Source of the DNA: Torulaspora globosa
Taxonomy: Eukaryota > Ascomycota > Saccharomycetes > Saccharomycetales > Saccharomycetaceae
Reading direction: 5' to 3'
DNA length: 64,000 bases
Assembly (NCBI RefSeq): GCF_014133895.1
Contig: NC_050731.1
Coordinates: forward strand, 124,001 to 188,000
Below are positions 9,473 to 19,793 of this stretch, one piece after another (within the stretch, counting starts at the first letter, position 1; every line of letters begins with the position of its first letter). Under the pieces are notes generated by a model. It did not search any database, was not told the DNA's origin, and was given only the letters and a program-made list of their open reading frames with translations. The position numbers were made by a program, and so were the translations under genes.

Positions 9473-10432
9473 GTGGATATCTACGAACTTGATGCATTGC
9501 TGCTACATTTGGTGTGGTTGGTATACAAGTCTGACGTCCCCAACTTCCACCGGGGAGATACTCAAAGAATGGCTAAGACAGAGTCCGATACTCGCCAAAG
9601 TCCTGGTTTACCTGGCGGATTTCTTCGAGGAAAGAGCGGGCGATTAAATTCCACTTCCTGTTGCTGTATGTTGCCCGACGCCCAGACCTGAGGGAACTCG
9701 CTGGGGAAGACCAAGAGAGAGGCTGGCAGTGGGATTACCAACTCGAAAGACAGTTTATCTTAGCATCGTTGTGAATGGCGGATCTGAGATCTCGCCATCT
9801 ACCTTTGCGTATCATCTGCGAGGCCCCAGACGGCGGATATGCTAAAACTCTGCGAGGCCTTTACGACCACAAATTCAACTGACTATATGCCGTCGGGCAA
9901 CATCTTCTGAGCTTTCTCTAAATCCATTTGGCACAAGATGTGGATAGTTCCGGGCTAATCCAAGATAAAAGCTGAGATCTGCACTACAAGACTAGCTGCA
10001 AGACTGGCGGGAATAGAGGATCGACAGATACTCATTGAATATCCATTTCAGAGGAGCGAAAACACATCCGAAGCCCAGCTTTGGATCTCCGTCATAGCTC
10101 CATGGCGATTTCACTTCGACTCGTGCGACGTGCAGACAATAGAAAGTGAGAAAGTCGAGAGCCAAAACGCTGAGAACATCCCAAACAGCTCAAGTTCTAG
10201 CTTGATTCAGCAATTCAGGGAAGGGCAGTTGAAGTATCAGCACATTGATAAGCCGTGGATCATTGACTACTGGTCAAAACACATAGAAGGCATACTTGGC
10301 AGATCGGAAAACGCGTCCATTCCTTCTTCCACTCGCTTCCAGCACGCTTTGGCTAGTCATCGTGCACATCCATCTGGCGATACATTGTGCTTTCAGTCCT
10401 TTTTAACTCTCAAGGATGAGTATCAACACTAA
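9473..10432 (+). pseudogene. Possible decayed protein gene between KIC1 and SBE2
   Basis: Protein-like stretches in all three plus-strand frames line up end to end, each in the next frame. These are ELDALLLHLVWLVYK (frame 2, from about 9482), KEWLRQSPILAKVLVYLADF (frame 3, about 9555-9644), FHFLLLYVARRPDLREL to LRGLYDHKFN (frame 1, about 9649-9879, broken by TGA at 9772 and 9880), then a frame 2 stretch open without a stop from 9959 to 10432 but with no ATG. The last stretch contains IDKPWIIDYWSKHIEGILG. About 157 codons without a stop is unlikely by chance in one frame. I do not recognise the family. The 310 bases before it (9163-9472) hold the KIC1 3' end and nothing else I can see. An alternative is ordinary SBE2 promoter and leader sequence. 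Confidence 0.35.
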
Positions 10433-12890
10433 AAGGCTCGGCACATTGAAGGAGGAAGAGTCAGCAGGCGGTAGTCTAACCAGCCACATGTTGAATCATG
10501 TGTCGCAAGACTGTGAGCACAATGCCAAGCAAGAAACCTTGAAAGGAGGTCGCATAGGTTCACCGTACGTCAGCGGAGCCAACGGTGGCTCAGCATTACC
10601 GAAATCGAGATGTGCAAGTATTTCGAGCAATAGTGTCAGTACTAATAGCAAGACGGTTGGACTGGGGATTGCTAGACGACCCAGCGATAACCTGTTATTA
10701 AATATGACTGCCTTGGAAGACGACATCAAAAAGCTAGACGAAGAAGCAGTGGCTTTGAGTACTAATTTTGGGCTGCCGCCACCGAGGAAGAACTTCGCGG
10801 CAAAAGCTGAGAAAAATGACCGACCCATCTCAAACGATTCGATCGCTACTAGAACCACTGAGCTTTTTTCATCTGCCACATCAGATGTCAATTCGGGAAG
10901 TTCATCTGTTGAGAACGAAAATGACACTGAAAGCAAGGAATGCAGAGATGAGTTAAACGACAGCAGGAGCTCTACGGATAACGAGTCGGATTCTGAAACC
11001 TGCTCCGTGGAGAACTTATCACTAAGCACTCATTGTAACGAAACAATTCGCTCTGGCACAAAGGGGCACCCCGATGCAGTCCAAAGAACTAGATATTTCT
11101 TCAACAACGGAAGCAAGGCAACGTCACAGATCTCCCTGGCTGGAAGTACTAGCACAATAACCTCGCCAGTAGAGACCGCAAATGATGGTGCGTTGCAACG
11201 GCATTCATTACCGGCTGCATCGCCGCTTTACTTCCAGGTAAACAGCACATCGGCTATCTTACCCAGCAAAGGACGGTTGACACCGTCACAAAGGTACCGA
11301 CTACGGAAAGCTCAAAATGAAACTGCTTTGAGGAAATCGATCAGAAGGAAGGAAAAGTTTTACGAAGAACAGGACAGAAGCTCGGAATTACGGGATGACT
11401 TAGAGAACATACTAATTTGGAATATTCCAGTAGCATCGACTTCAACCAATTCATTTTTAACCTCGTCGAAAGAGAATCGGAGATCTCGTAATATGCCCTC
11501 GGACAGCAGTCTTTCGAGGACCAAGAACTCAGATGATCACTTTGCAGCTCATCGATTACCATACCTTGATTACCACGAGATGCCGACTTCACCCATACCG
11601 GGTGTTAATAATACCACGGATTTCCAATACATGCAGCAAGCCACCCAAAATCTATCGTCGGTTTATCTTCATTCATCCGACAGACTTTCACAAAGTAAAC
11701 TTTGCGAGCGTACCGCGTCGGCAGATTTCTTACCAATTGAGTTTAAAGCAGCGAGCGATCTTGGGTTGGAAGATCTCAAGCTTGTTTCTGAGGATAAACT
11801 GGAGGTAACCAGTCATTCTAGACCTAGTTGGTTACCACCGAAGGATCCTCAAGAGAGAAAATTACATGAAGAACAGATTTCCAAGAGTACGAGTATGGCG
11901 TCAATAGAACAATTAGACAGGAACAAGGAATCGCAAGAAAAGGCCATCAGAGATGAGACTAATAGACAGAAGTATGTTCTCTTACTGGCGAGGGACATTA
12001 CGCGGAATTCTTCCCTGCGGGACCTCAAGAAGCTCATATGGGAAACAGCGTTTAGCGATGAGACTCGAAATCAGGCTTATAATGACGTTTTACAGAGTAA
12101 TGCCAGAACCATCACTGGCGAATTTTTGGAGCCATTCGAGGACATGATGAGGCTGCTGAACGAGATGGATTTCCCAAAAGGTAAAGAAGCTGAAATCGAA
12201 CAGCTAATAAAGGTTGGGGTTCGCTGCAAGATTGCAGGTAAAGATGGAGTTCCAAAAGAGTTGGCACTGATGCTCAAGCTAAAATCGATCTCGCAGCAAG
12301 GTCTGCAGTGTGGCGACGAGCTCTTGTTCCATCATTTCCTATCGAGCAAGTCCTTTAGCTCGCTGGAGCAAGTATGGGATGCTGTCAACCTGGTTCAAAT
12401 GACATGCTTTAACGATCATTGCAAAGAGAAGTTCAATTCAAGGATATTGAACTCGCGCGGTATTGTCGCCCATTATCTCCTGCGAGGCGACGACTTCAAG
12501 GACGAGTTTAACGCATCTTGTTTGAACTCTTCCACCTGGTGGAACCTGATGGAGAGAGTCGACCACGCACTTTTCATGTGGATCATCGATATCATCGTAG
12601 TGGCCAACAGTCAGTGTTTCAAGAAAGTTCCGGTAAGCAAGCAAAACACCAAAGACAAAGGCTGGGAGGACTACCGGGCCAAGCACGTAGTGGTTAACTA
12701 CAAGATCCTACTGTCGCTTGTTCTCAACGTCCTTCTGAACTACCATTTCGGCTTTAACGATCTCAAGAGTCTGTCGAGCCTTGATGACTCAAATTTTTGC
12801 ATACCGATGCCTATGGATCATCTCCTAGACACCGACAGCGTGAACCAAATATTCGTTCGCAAGTGGCTTCACTACTTCAAGAAATTCTAA
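10416..12890 (+). CDS. SBE2: Sbe2/Sbe22-type bud-growth protein
   Basis: 824 residues, close to S. cerevisiae Sbe2 and Sbe22 (about 860), which are Golgi-linked proteins needed to deliver cell-wall components during bud growth. The N-terminal half is serine-rich and disordered (SSATSDVNSGSSSVENEND and similar). The C-terminal 300 residues are well structured and lack membrane spans, for example VLLLARDITRNSSLRDLKKL and LEQVWDAVNLVQMTCFNDH. The ATG at 10416 is fixed by an in-frame TAA twelve bases upstream. Here the gene is single, standing for both duplicates: KIC1 on the left matches the SBE22 side, and ATP22 and YPQ2 nearby match the SBE2 side. The preceding open frame overlaps its first codons by 17 bases. 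Molecular function is not established in any yeast. Confidence 0.85.
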   Translation: MSINTKRLGTLKEEESAGGSLTSHMLNHVSQDCEHNAKQETLKGGRIGSPYVSGANGGSALPKSRCASISSNSVSTNSKTVGLGIARRPSDNLLLNMTALEDDIKKLDEEAVALSTNFGLPPPRKNFAAKAEKNDRPISNDSIATRTTELFSSATSDVNSGSSSVENENDTESKECRDELNDSRSSTDNESDSETCSVENLSLSTHCNETIRSGTKGHPDAVQRTRYFFNNGSKATSQISLAGSTSTITSPVETANDGALQRHSLPAASPLYFQVNSTSAILPSKGRLTPSQRYRLRKAQNETALRKSIRRKEKFYEEQDRSSELRDDLENILIWNIPVASTSTNSFLTSSKENRRSRNMPSDSSLSRTKNSDDHFAAHRLPYLDYHEMPTSPIPGVNNTTDFQYMQQATQNLSSVYLHSSDRLSQSKLCERTASADFLPIEFKAASDLGLEDLKLVSEDKLEVTSHSRPSWLPPKDPQERKLHEEQISKSTSMASIEQLDRNKESQEKAIRDETNRQKYVLLLARDITRNSSLRDLKKLIWETAFSDETRNQAYNDVLQSNARTITGEFLEPFEDMMRLLNEMDFPKGKEAEIEQLIKVGVRCKIAGKDGVPKELALMLKLKSISQQGLQCGDELLFHHFLSSKSFSSLEQVWDAVNLVQMTCFNDHCKEKFNSRILNSRGIVAHYLLRGDDFKDEFNASCLNSSTWWNLMERVDHALFMWIIDIIVVANSQCFKKVPVSKQNTKDKGWEDYRAKHVVVNYKILLSLVLNVLLNYHFGFNDLKSLSSLDDSNFCIPMPMDHLLDTDSVNQIFVRKWLHYFKKF

Positions 12891-13040
12891 CGCATCCAAC
12901 GACTTGTAGCACCAATTCCTTCATTATGTACCATTCTTCAATATGTATGCATAGAAACTATTTCGAGCTTCGGACGAGGAAGGTCAGTTATCGAAGAACT
13001 CATCTCAGATAGAGGAAACCAAGACGATAGACGTCGAGCC

Positions 13041-13949
13041 ATGTCCTGTGAACGTTCGATATGGCCGATAGTCTCTGATATCAATGGCTCGATCTCGTTT
13101 TTCTGTTCCTTCATTTCGCTGTTCCCCCAGATCCTCGAGACGTTTCGGGACAAGACCGTTGAGGGTCTATCGCCATACTTCCTTCTGGCATGGGTTGCTG
13201 GTGATATCACTACGCTAAGTGGTGCCATCCTAACCGACCAACTGATGTTCCAAGTTGCGATGGCGCTGTATTTTTTGCTTAATGACCTGTTCATCTGCGG
13301 ACAATACTACTACTATGGGATCCTCTATCGAAACGCTCTGGCGACCACAGGCCACGAATCAAAGCCTCATGTCGCTCTTACGCCCTCCGAGACCCATACA
13401 GGACCGACAGGCTCCGGATCTAGGAAGGGCTCCGCGATTGCAAGAGCGCTGGCTGTAGCCAGCGCTGTTGGCACCAGCGAAGCGTTCCCGATCAAAGCCG
13501 CGCTGAGCTCGCTAGTTCACCGGGATCTGAGCCACGACGATCCCCCAGTGCCCGTTCCAGGCAACAGCTCCACGAGCAGCCTGGGGAGGGCCCTGGCCTG
13601 GACGGGCGCTGTCTGCTACGTCGGCGCCCGCATTCCGCAGCTGTGGAAGAACTACAAGAGGAAGTCTACCGACGGCATATCGCCGTTCCTGTTTGGCACG
13701 ACGCTGCTGAGCAACGTGACGTACAATCTGAACGTCTTGACGAGCTGCGGGTTCATCGGCAGTTCCGACCGCAGAGCGTTCGTGCTGAACGCTCTGCCGT
13801 TCCTACTAGGTGCCTCTGTTACGATCCTGTTCGATCTCGTCTACTTCTATCAGCATTACGTGCTGTACGCCGAGGACATGAACCTCAGGGCCCTCGAGCG
13901 TGAGCAGCTCCGCTCGAGCGCCGAGGCGAGCCCACTGCTGCACGAATAG
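13041..13949 (+). CDS. YPQ2: PQ-loop vacuolar amino-acid transporter, Ypq2 type
   Basis: 302 residues with seven likely membrane segments. PQ-loop proteins of the Ypq1-3/PQLC2 group export basic amino acids from the vacuole. The two PQ-loop repeats are visible: SLFPQILETFRDKTVEGLSP near residue 27 and RIPQLWKNYKRKSTDGISP near residue 200, with the paired PQ motifs that define the family. A variable, alanine- and serine-rich loop of about 70 residues separates the two halves. The C-terminus ends in an acidic dileucine-like sequence (SSAEASPLLHE) of the kind used in vacuolar sorting. Position next to SBE2 and before TRR1 and TRP4 matches YDR351W-YDR354W, which favours YPQ2 over its paralogues. 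Base composition becomes GC-rich from about 13.4 kb onward. Confidence 0.9.
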   Translation: MSCERSIWPIVSDINGSISFFCSFISLFPQILETFRDKTVEGLSPYFLLAWVAGDITTLSGAILTDQLMFQVAMALYFLLNDLFICGQYYYYGILYRNALATTGHESKPHVALTPSETHTGPTGSGSRKGSAIARALAVASAVGTSEAFPIKAALSSLVHRDLSHDDPPVPVPGNSSTSSLGRALAWTGAVCYVGARIPQLWKNYKRKSTDGISPFLFGTTLLSNVTYNLNVLTSCGFIGSSDRRAFVLNALPFLLGASVTILFDLVYFYQHYVLYAEDMNLRALEREQLRSSAEASPLLHE

Positions 13950-14057
13950 AGTCCCCAGCGAGCACTCCTGCTGCTTGCTGGCTGATTCGGTGAAATCGCA
14001 CTCTTTTATGCGCAACTTCTTGGTTGTGCGAGCTATGACGTATGCCAAGACCGAAAT

Positions 14058-14066
14058 TATATAAAG
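14058..14066 (+). promoter_or_regulatory. TATA box of GRE3
   Basis: TATATAAAG, 64 bases before the GRE3 start codon. GRE3 is stress-induced in S. cerevisiae, and stress genes usually have TATA promoters. Confidence 0.65.
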
Positions 14067-14129
14067 GCAGTACATTGGCCAGATATTAACCAGTAATTCC
14101 TAGCAACAGAGCAATACTCGTGAGTAGAA

Positions 14130-15119
14130 ATGTCTAGAACAGTAGCATTGAACAACGGCATGAAGATGCCCCTTGTCGGGCTGGGATGCTGGAAGATCCC
14201 CAACGAGGTGTGTGCTTCGCAAGTGTACGAAGCCATCAAGATCGGGTACAGACTGTTTGACGGCGCTCAGGACTACGGCAACGAGAAGGAGGTTGGCGAG
14301 GGCATCAGGAAGGCGATTCAGGAGGGACTGGTCAAACGTGAGGAGTTGTTTGTTGTGTCGAAGCTGTGGAACAGCTTCCACCACCCACGGAACGTGAAGA
14401 AGGCGTTGCAGAGGACGTTGGACGACATGCAGCTGGACTACCTGGATCTGTTCTACATCCACTTTCCCATTGCCCAGGCGTTTGTTCCCTTCGAGGAGAA
14501 GTATCCACCGGGGCTGTACACTGGGGCCCAGGACGAGAAGGAGGGCGTGATGTCGCAGGAGAGCGTCCCGATCATCGACACGTACCGGGCCCTGGAGGCG
14601 CTGGTCGACGAGGGGCTGATCAGGTCGATCGGGATCTCCAACTTCTCGGCAGCGCTGGTGATGGACCTGCTGCGTGGCTGCAGGATCAGGCCCGTGGCGC
14701 TGCAGATCGAGCACCACCCGTACTTGACGCAGGAAAGGCTCGTGAGCTACGTGAAGCAGCAGGGCATCCAGATCGTCGCCTACTCGTCGTTCGGCCCGCA
14801 GTCGTTCCTCGAGATGGACTCCGAGCTGGCCAGGTCGACGCCTCCGCTGTTCGAGAACCACACCGTGGTCGACATCGCGGCCAACCACGGCCCAGAGGTG
14901 TCGCCCTCGCAGGTGTTGCTGAGATGGGCCACCCAGAGGGACATCGCCGTGATCCCCAAGTCCTCCAAGCAAGAAAGGCTCGCCCAGAATCTCAAGATCG
15001 ACGAGATGCTGACGCTGAGCGACCAAGAGCTCGCACAGGTCTCGTCGCTGAACAAGAACATCAGATTCAACGATCCATACACCTGGTCCAGCAGGACCCC
15101 GTTCCCAATCTTCGACTAG
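14130..15119 (+). CDS. GRE3: NADPH-dependent aldose reductase Gre3
   Basis: 329 residues, an AKR2B-type aldo-keto reductase that reduces methylglyoxal, xylose and other aldehydes in the cytosol. The catalytic tetrad is present: Asp and Tyr in [15 protein letters not shown] (about residues 45-60), Lys in VVSKLW (about 80) and His in FYIHFPI (about 113). The coenzyme motif [10 protein letters not shown] near the end matches the family. Upstream YPQ2 is a chromosome IV neighbour and downstream YPT35 a chromosome VIII neighbour, as expected for an unduplicated order (GRE3 is YHR104W). Codons are strongly GC-ending compared with genes outside this block, which also creates a 364-codon antisense open frame that I regard as meaningless. 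Confidence 0.95.
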   Translation: MSRTVALNNGMKMPLVGLGCWKIPNEVCASQVYEAIKIGYRLFDGAQDYGNEKEVGEGIRKAIQEGLVKREELFVVSKLWNSFHHPRNVKKALQRTLDDMQLDYLDLFYIHFPIAQAFVPFEEKYPPGLYTGAQDEKEGVMSQESVPIIDTYRALEALVDEGLIRSIGISNFSAALVMDLLRGCRIRPVALQIEHHPYLTQERLVSYVKQQGIQIVAYSSFGPQSFLEMDSELARSTPPLFENHTVVDIAANHGPEVSPSQVLLRWATQRDIAVIPKSSKQERLAQNLKIDEMLTLSDQELAQVSSLNKNIRFNDPYTWSSRTPFPIFD

Positions 15120-15215
15120 CGCTGTATACCTTATAACAAATGTCTTCATACGGTCTTCACCAGAGAGCTCATCGCTGCACTGCAGCACAACCACAGCATC
15201 AGCATCGCCCTAGAG

Positions 15216-15698
15216 ATGAATGTGCTGGCGCCAGAGCCGATCACGCTGGCGGACGACGAGTCCGCCAGCAGTCTCGGGCCCACCGCAGCGCTCAACGTGC
15301 TGCGGGCCCACGTAACCGATTGCACCGTCGTGAGCGGTGAAAACGGCTCCAAGTTCGCCGTCTGGAAGGTCACCCTCGAGCTGCAGCGCCCGGACGCTCC
15401 CGCCGACGGCCATCCCAGCGTCGCCATCTACAAGAGATACTCTGAGTTCCGCCGCTTCCGCGACCAGCTGGCTCGACGCTGCCCGGCCAGCGACCTGCCC
15501 CAGCTGCCCCCCAGGGTCAGCTGGTACCAGTCCTGGCGCTACCAGGACGTCAACCTCGACCGGGCGTGGTTGGCCCGTCGCAGACAGGGCCTTGACTACT
15601 TCCTCAACAAGATCCTACTCGACCAGACGCTGGTCGCCGCGAACAGAGAGCTCATCGTCCGCTTCCTCGAGCCGCAGCCGGCTGCCAATGGCCTCTGA
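15216..15698 (+). CDS. YPT35: PX-domain protein Ypt35
   Basis: 160 residues, nearly all one phox-homology (PX) domain, which binds phosphatidylinositol 3-phosphate. In yeast Ypt35 is an endosomal and vacuolar adaptor that recruits Vps13 to membrane contacts. The lipid-site signature is YKRYSEFRRFRDQL (about residues 72-85), and the proline-rich loop is LPQLPPRVSW. S. cerevisiae YPT35 (YHR105W) is larger, about 214 residues, so the variable N-terminal region, which carries the Vps13-binding PxP motif, seems short here. The ATG at 15216 is the first in frame. GC content is very high (one 60-base sample is 73%). The last 55 coding bases fall in a repeat that recurs 4.7 kb downstream, beyond the retroelement. 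Confidence 0.88.
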   Translation: MNVLAPEPITLADDESASSLGPTAALNVLRAHVTDCTVVSGENGSKFAVWKVTLELQRPDAPADGHPSVAIYKRYSEFRRFRDQLARRCPASDLPQLPPRVSWYQSWRYQDVNLDRAWLARRRQGLDYFLNKILLDQTLVAANRELIVRFLEPQPAANGL

Positions 15699-15729
15699 AT
15701 CGTCTGCCAGCTCGCTTTGAGCTCTGCTC
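15644..15729 (+). repeat. Direct repeat copy A: 3' end of YPT35
   Basis: 86 bases covering the last codons of YPT35 and 31 bases beyond its stop. They recur at 20361-20446 in the same orientation with a single mismatch (G to A). Copy A joins directly to the 3' side of the retroelement remnant. Confidence 0.93.
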
Positions 15730-15738
15730 AGGTCGGTA

Positions 15739-16075
15739 TTACTTCTGTTACTTAGTCGTTAGATCGGGGTATCTTGCAGTAACTCAGAGGTGAGTTAGCA
15801 AGACAAAGAATGGATCTATTATTACTTACTTCTGTTAACCCTAAGACTAAGTACTGATGAATTGCCACTTGGATCTAACCTAGCTGGCCTCCCAGTTATA
15901 TGCTTCAATGCCGTCATTCGATTAACCTATTCGGATTCCACAGATCGGCTTATCCACAATCGTCTCATAGTTGTTAGATAGATGATCATCAGACGTCAGT
16001 CTGTGATTCTCTTGATTGGTTGATTCACTTTGTTATCGTACTCCTCATGACTTCTCATCCTTTGCTAGGCTCGAG
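15739..16075 (-). repeat. Possible 3' LTR remnant of the retroelement
   Basis: About 340 non-coding bases between the end of the integrase frame and YPT35. This is where the 3' LTR should be. A 12-base direct repeat TTACTTCTGTTA occurs at 15739 and 15826, and a small inverted repeat AACTCA-GAGG-TGAGTT at 15781. With no second LTR to compare, I cannot fix the ends. Confidence 0.35.
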
Positions 16076-17603
16076 CTACATCAGCTCAGCTGCTGCTTGT
16101 ATCAGATCTAGATACAAAATTTTCTCCCCTCTCGGGATCCCCTTGAGATTCGTAGAGTTGTCTGAAGTTGGCAACACCGATTTACGTATTTTGTCAGGGG
16201 CCTCGGTGAACTCCTTTTCGGAGTATTCGACAGTTATTGTCGGGTCTACGTCCCGCATACGGCATGAGTAAACATGATGCGTAGTATCAATTCCAAACAG
16301 TGCTATGACCTCATTGGCTCTCTGAATACGTTCAAATGAGGTCCGTGGCTTCTCTTTGGCGTAGGCATCTGCGGCGAATGAACTTTTTTAGGTGTTGGAC
16401 GTTAATAACTCTATGCGCCTTTTCGTGGGAGTCTAGTCTGATTTCATAAGCGTTGTCATGGATTTTTTTGACGACGTAGAAGGGACCAACGTAAATGGGA
16501 AGTACTCATCTCTGTGGACGAGAACGTCATCTCCTCTTTCCAGGATCAGCGGTTTCCGTCCTTTGTTGTTATTAACTTCCATTTCTACCTGAGCAGCTTC
16601 CAAGCGTTCCTTCGCTTGTAATGTAATAGCTTTCAAACGTCGAGACATTTCGACGGCTGAAAAGTCTCTTGCATTAAGCTCCTCATCTGTCTTGAGCACC
16701 GGTTCGTTAGGAGCGTATCCTAAGTCTATTTCAAACGGTGATGCACCTAAAGTTCTATTTGCAGTTGAGTTGTAGACAAACTCAATTTGCGGCAGATATT
16801 TATGCCAATTTTCGATATCTGTTGAATCGTATGCTCTGAGCATTCTATTCAGTGTCTGGATGGTCCTTTCAGTTTGACCATCCGTCTGGGGGTGATTCGG
16901 GGTCGACATTGTCGATTTAATCCCCAGCCGTCTCGTGAATTCCTGATATTTGCCTGCAGTGATGCGGATATCTCTATCACTGGTGATAGTTCTCGGGAAC
17001 CCATGATACGAAAACACATAGCGGAATAACAGGTCTATCAAATGAGATGTGTCGAGGGTTTTTCTTGTTGCAATGAAATGGGCACGTTTAGAAAAACGGT
17101 CCACCACAACTAGAATCATGTTCAGGTTATTCGTTGTGGGCGGTAGTCCAGTCACAAAATCCATTGATATGTCAAGCCATCTTCCCTCCACTACGGGTAG
17201 CGGGTTCAGCAAGCCGTGCTGGCGTGGTCTAAGGGCTTTTATCAACTGGCATTGGACGCATGTCCGGATATACCGCTCAATGGAATGTTGGAACTTTGGC
17301 CAGTAGTATATTGGGGCTAGTTTCCCGATTGTAACTGTAACGCCAAAGTGCCCTCTGAACAGGGTATGATCAATGGTATAGCTTCATGACATCGTTTTGA
17401 TGGATTGTGGGTACAACGATTCGATCTCGGTAGTAAATTAAACCATTGGATGTTGAGTACTTGCATCGGAAGGTCTCCGAGAGTAAGAATTTCTTCTGGT
17501 AACTGTGGAAAGCGGACATATCCTGGGCGCTAACGTTGTGTCTCGTTAATTCTTTCATGTGAATTAGAGCAGCACTACATAGTGGGTCGGATTTATAATC
17601 CAA
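16076..17603 (-). pseudogene. Retroelement integrase region, frameshifted
   Basis: Read on the minus strand. The HHCC zinc domain shows FRGHFG and TCVQC. The catalytic core has Asp in DISMDFVTGLP, Asp in TITSDRDIRI and Glu in PQTDGQTERTIQ, so the D,D-35-E triad is visible. The C-terminal GPY/F-like part (AHRVINVQHLKKF) and a further tail ending at a TAG near 16076 continue in shifted frames. The longest unbroken piece is 17245-16433. At least two frame breaks separate the zinc domain, core and tail. Confidence 0.88.
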
Positions 17604-17894
17604 TTTCCATTGTTCCAGATTCAGGGAAGCCGGTAGTTCAGATTATACCACGTACACCGCACGGGATATGGCATCTGCAACTACGTTCTTAGGACCAGCG
17701 AGATATTCTAGGGTGCAGTCATAGGTGGCTAGGTCATCTAGCCATCATCTAGCCATCTTTGAACCCTCCGGGCTGGCTCGTTTTTATTCTGGAGTGACAG
17801 CAGACTGATATGGTCCGTTCTCAAGGTAAATTGTTTATCATGCAACATCTACCTGAACTGGTGTAAGGCTTTAGTAATGCCTAGTAGTTCTAGT

Positions 17895-19031
17895 TCACCA
17901 CCAGCGTAGTTCTTCTGAGCACCTTCTAACGATTTGCAAAAATAAAACCCCCCCAAGGAACTTGTTTTTGGCATTAACCTCTTCTAGGACAGCACCAAAG
18001 CGATCTTTAGAGGCATCTGTTCTTAATCGGTAAGATGCTTTGCTAACGGAATCAGTGCCGGCGAATTGCAGAGCGCTGCTTTCAGCTTTTCCAATGCTTT
18101 GTCTTGTGACTCGGTCCATCGATTTTTGTTACAAATGAACAATTGTATCGGTTGTGCTATTTGGGAGCAATTCGGAATAAATCTTCGATAATAATTAATC
18201 ATCGTTAAGAAACTCTGGGCCTCCTTTACTGATTTAGGTGTCGGGTACTTCTCGATAGCCTCGCATTTATTCTATAAGGGGTCTATCTTGTTGACTCCGA
18301 TCTTATAACCTAGAAATTCGGTTTGCTTCGAAGCGAATTTGCACTTCTTCCGCTTCACGATCAGTTTCTTCTCTTGTAGAAGTTCCAAAACCGTATCTAG
18401 ATGGCTCCAATGTTCTTCCATTGTTTCAGAGAAGATTAAAATGTCATCTAGATAGACATAGACGAACTTCACACCTCAGAAAAATGTCAGTCATGTATCT
18501 AGCGAACGTACTAGGTGCGTTTAACTAGATCAAAAGGCATCACAGTGTACTCATATTTCCCAGATGGTGTTACGAAGGCAGTTTTATATGTGTCGTCCGG
18601 ATTCATCGGGATCTGGTGGTAACCACTGTGTAAATCTAAGGCTGTAAAAACTCGGGCATTTCCGATTCTGCTTAATAAGCTCTCAATTGTTGGTAATGGG
18701 AACGGCTCTGAAATGGTAATCTTATTCAGCTCTCTGCAATCACACAGTCGAAAAGAACCATCTTTTTTGTTAACTAGGACAACGGGCGAACTACACGGCG
18801 GACTTGGAAGGGACAATAAACTTCTTATCTAGGAGATCCTGGGCAAGCTTATTGATCTTGTTCAGTCCTTTGCGTAGTTTGATAAGCTTGGAACTGGAAC
18901 CTTGGTAGTCGAGCGCCCTTCTTGATTTCAATACCATGTTTCACGGATGCATCGTCTAAGCTTGCAAATCTAGGCGGAAGGTCATTTCTAATGATCTTCT
19001 CATACTTTTGTTGAAGCGATAGAGGTAGCAC
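17895..19031 (-). pseudogene. Retroelement reverse transcriptase and RNase H region, frameshifted
   Basis: Minus strand. Reverse transcriptase blocks are SSPVVLVNKKDGSFRLCDCR, FTALDLHSGYHQIPM, then MPFDL followed by a one-base shift into NAPSTFARYMTDIF, then another shift into VYLDDILIFSETMEEH, which carries the YxDD-type active site. The FLGYKIG block follows. RNase H is represented by YRLRTDASKDRFGAVLEE with the catalytic Asp. Between about 17604 and 17894 only short fragments remain. Breaks are clear because the same conserved block continues in the next frame. Confidence 0.9.
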
Positions 19032-19042
19032 ATCAAAGGTAC

Positions 19043-19723
19043 CTACAACCTTTGTTCACGGACAACCGCAGGGCTAAACCTCTTACGCTTGCAACCAGGG
19101 ACTTCTCTCCCATCTCCTCCAGGAATCTGCTCCAATAACTCTTGAACGATTAACTCGGGATCACCTGGATAACCAGGGTTGTCAAGCGCACTCGCTGTCT
19201 CAGAAGTAGTGGTAACAGGAGATGGAACATCACATTTGGCTTTACCACGATGGCCAATGGATTTCCGGTCAATTGCTTCAAGAGTAGTGGTAGCAAGAGA
19301 CATTTCAGGCCTTCTGGAATTACCACGATTACCAGTAGACTCAGGCTCAAGGTAGCTAACCTTGACACGATTTTCACAAGCTTTCAGGTTCGGGGTCGAT
19401 TCCAATATTATTGACAAAAGTTTCGAGTAGCGGCGGAGGATAGGATTGGCAATTAGCAGTTGATAGTCCATACTCTCCAGGATATATGCCACTACTGGGA
19501 TCTGTAAGTCTTCTACCGGAACGGTTAGACTTACGGCTTCCGTTGTCGTCGACGCATCGGTAGGGATAAACCCTCTGAATCGGAATGGTGGTGTCTCGTA
19601 TGTCCTTAGGTTCAATGACTTCACCATATCCGCACGAATGAATGAAGTGGGCGATCCACTATCAAACAATGTTTTCATTTTTTGTCTTTTTATCAGGATT
19701 GGTCTCTCAGCCGGATCATCCAT
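19043..19723 (-). pseudogene. Retroelement protease region
   Basis: An open frame of 226 codons on the minus strand. The retroviral-type aspartic protease site is LFDSGSPTSF, about 17 codons in. The rest of the protease fold (VPVEDLQIPVVAYILE) follows, then a poorly conserved linker rich in Ser, Thr and Pro. This is the best-preserved piece of the element, but it is cut off from gag and reverse transcriptase by frame breaks. Confidence 0.82.
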
Positions 19724-19793
19724 CTCTGGGATGGAGATATAATGTACAACTGGCTAGTTTCTAGTATACAGTGGTTGTTTTTCCGGACCAGTC

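Noticed and set aside
14100..15194. 364-codon open frame antisense to GRE3
   Set aside because: It mirrors the GRE3 reading frame and has Arg/Leu/Val-rich composition typical of the reverse of GC-rich codons. GRE3 itself has full catalytic motifs.
15146..15427. Open frames opposite YPT35 and an alternative plus frame at 15337-15720
   Set aside because: Serine-, arginine- and proline-rich shadows of a GC-rich gene; YPT35 carries an intact PX signature in its own frame.
16433..17245. Functional retrotransposon integrase gene
   Set aside because: The triad residues are visible, but the zinc domain and C-terminal tail are in other frames, so no complete integrase can be made.
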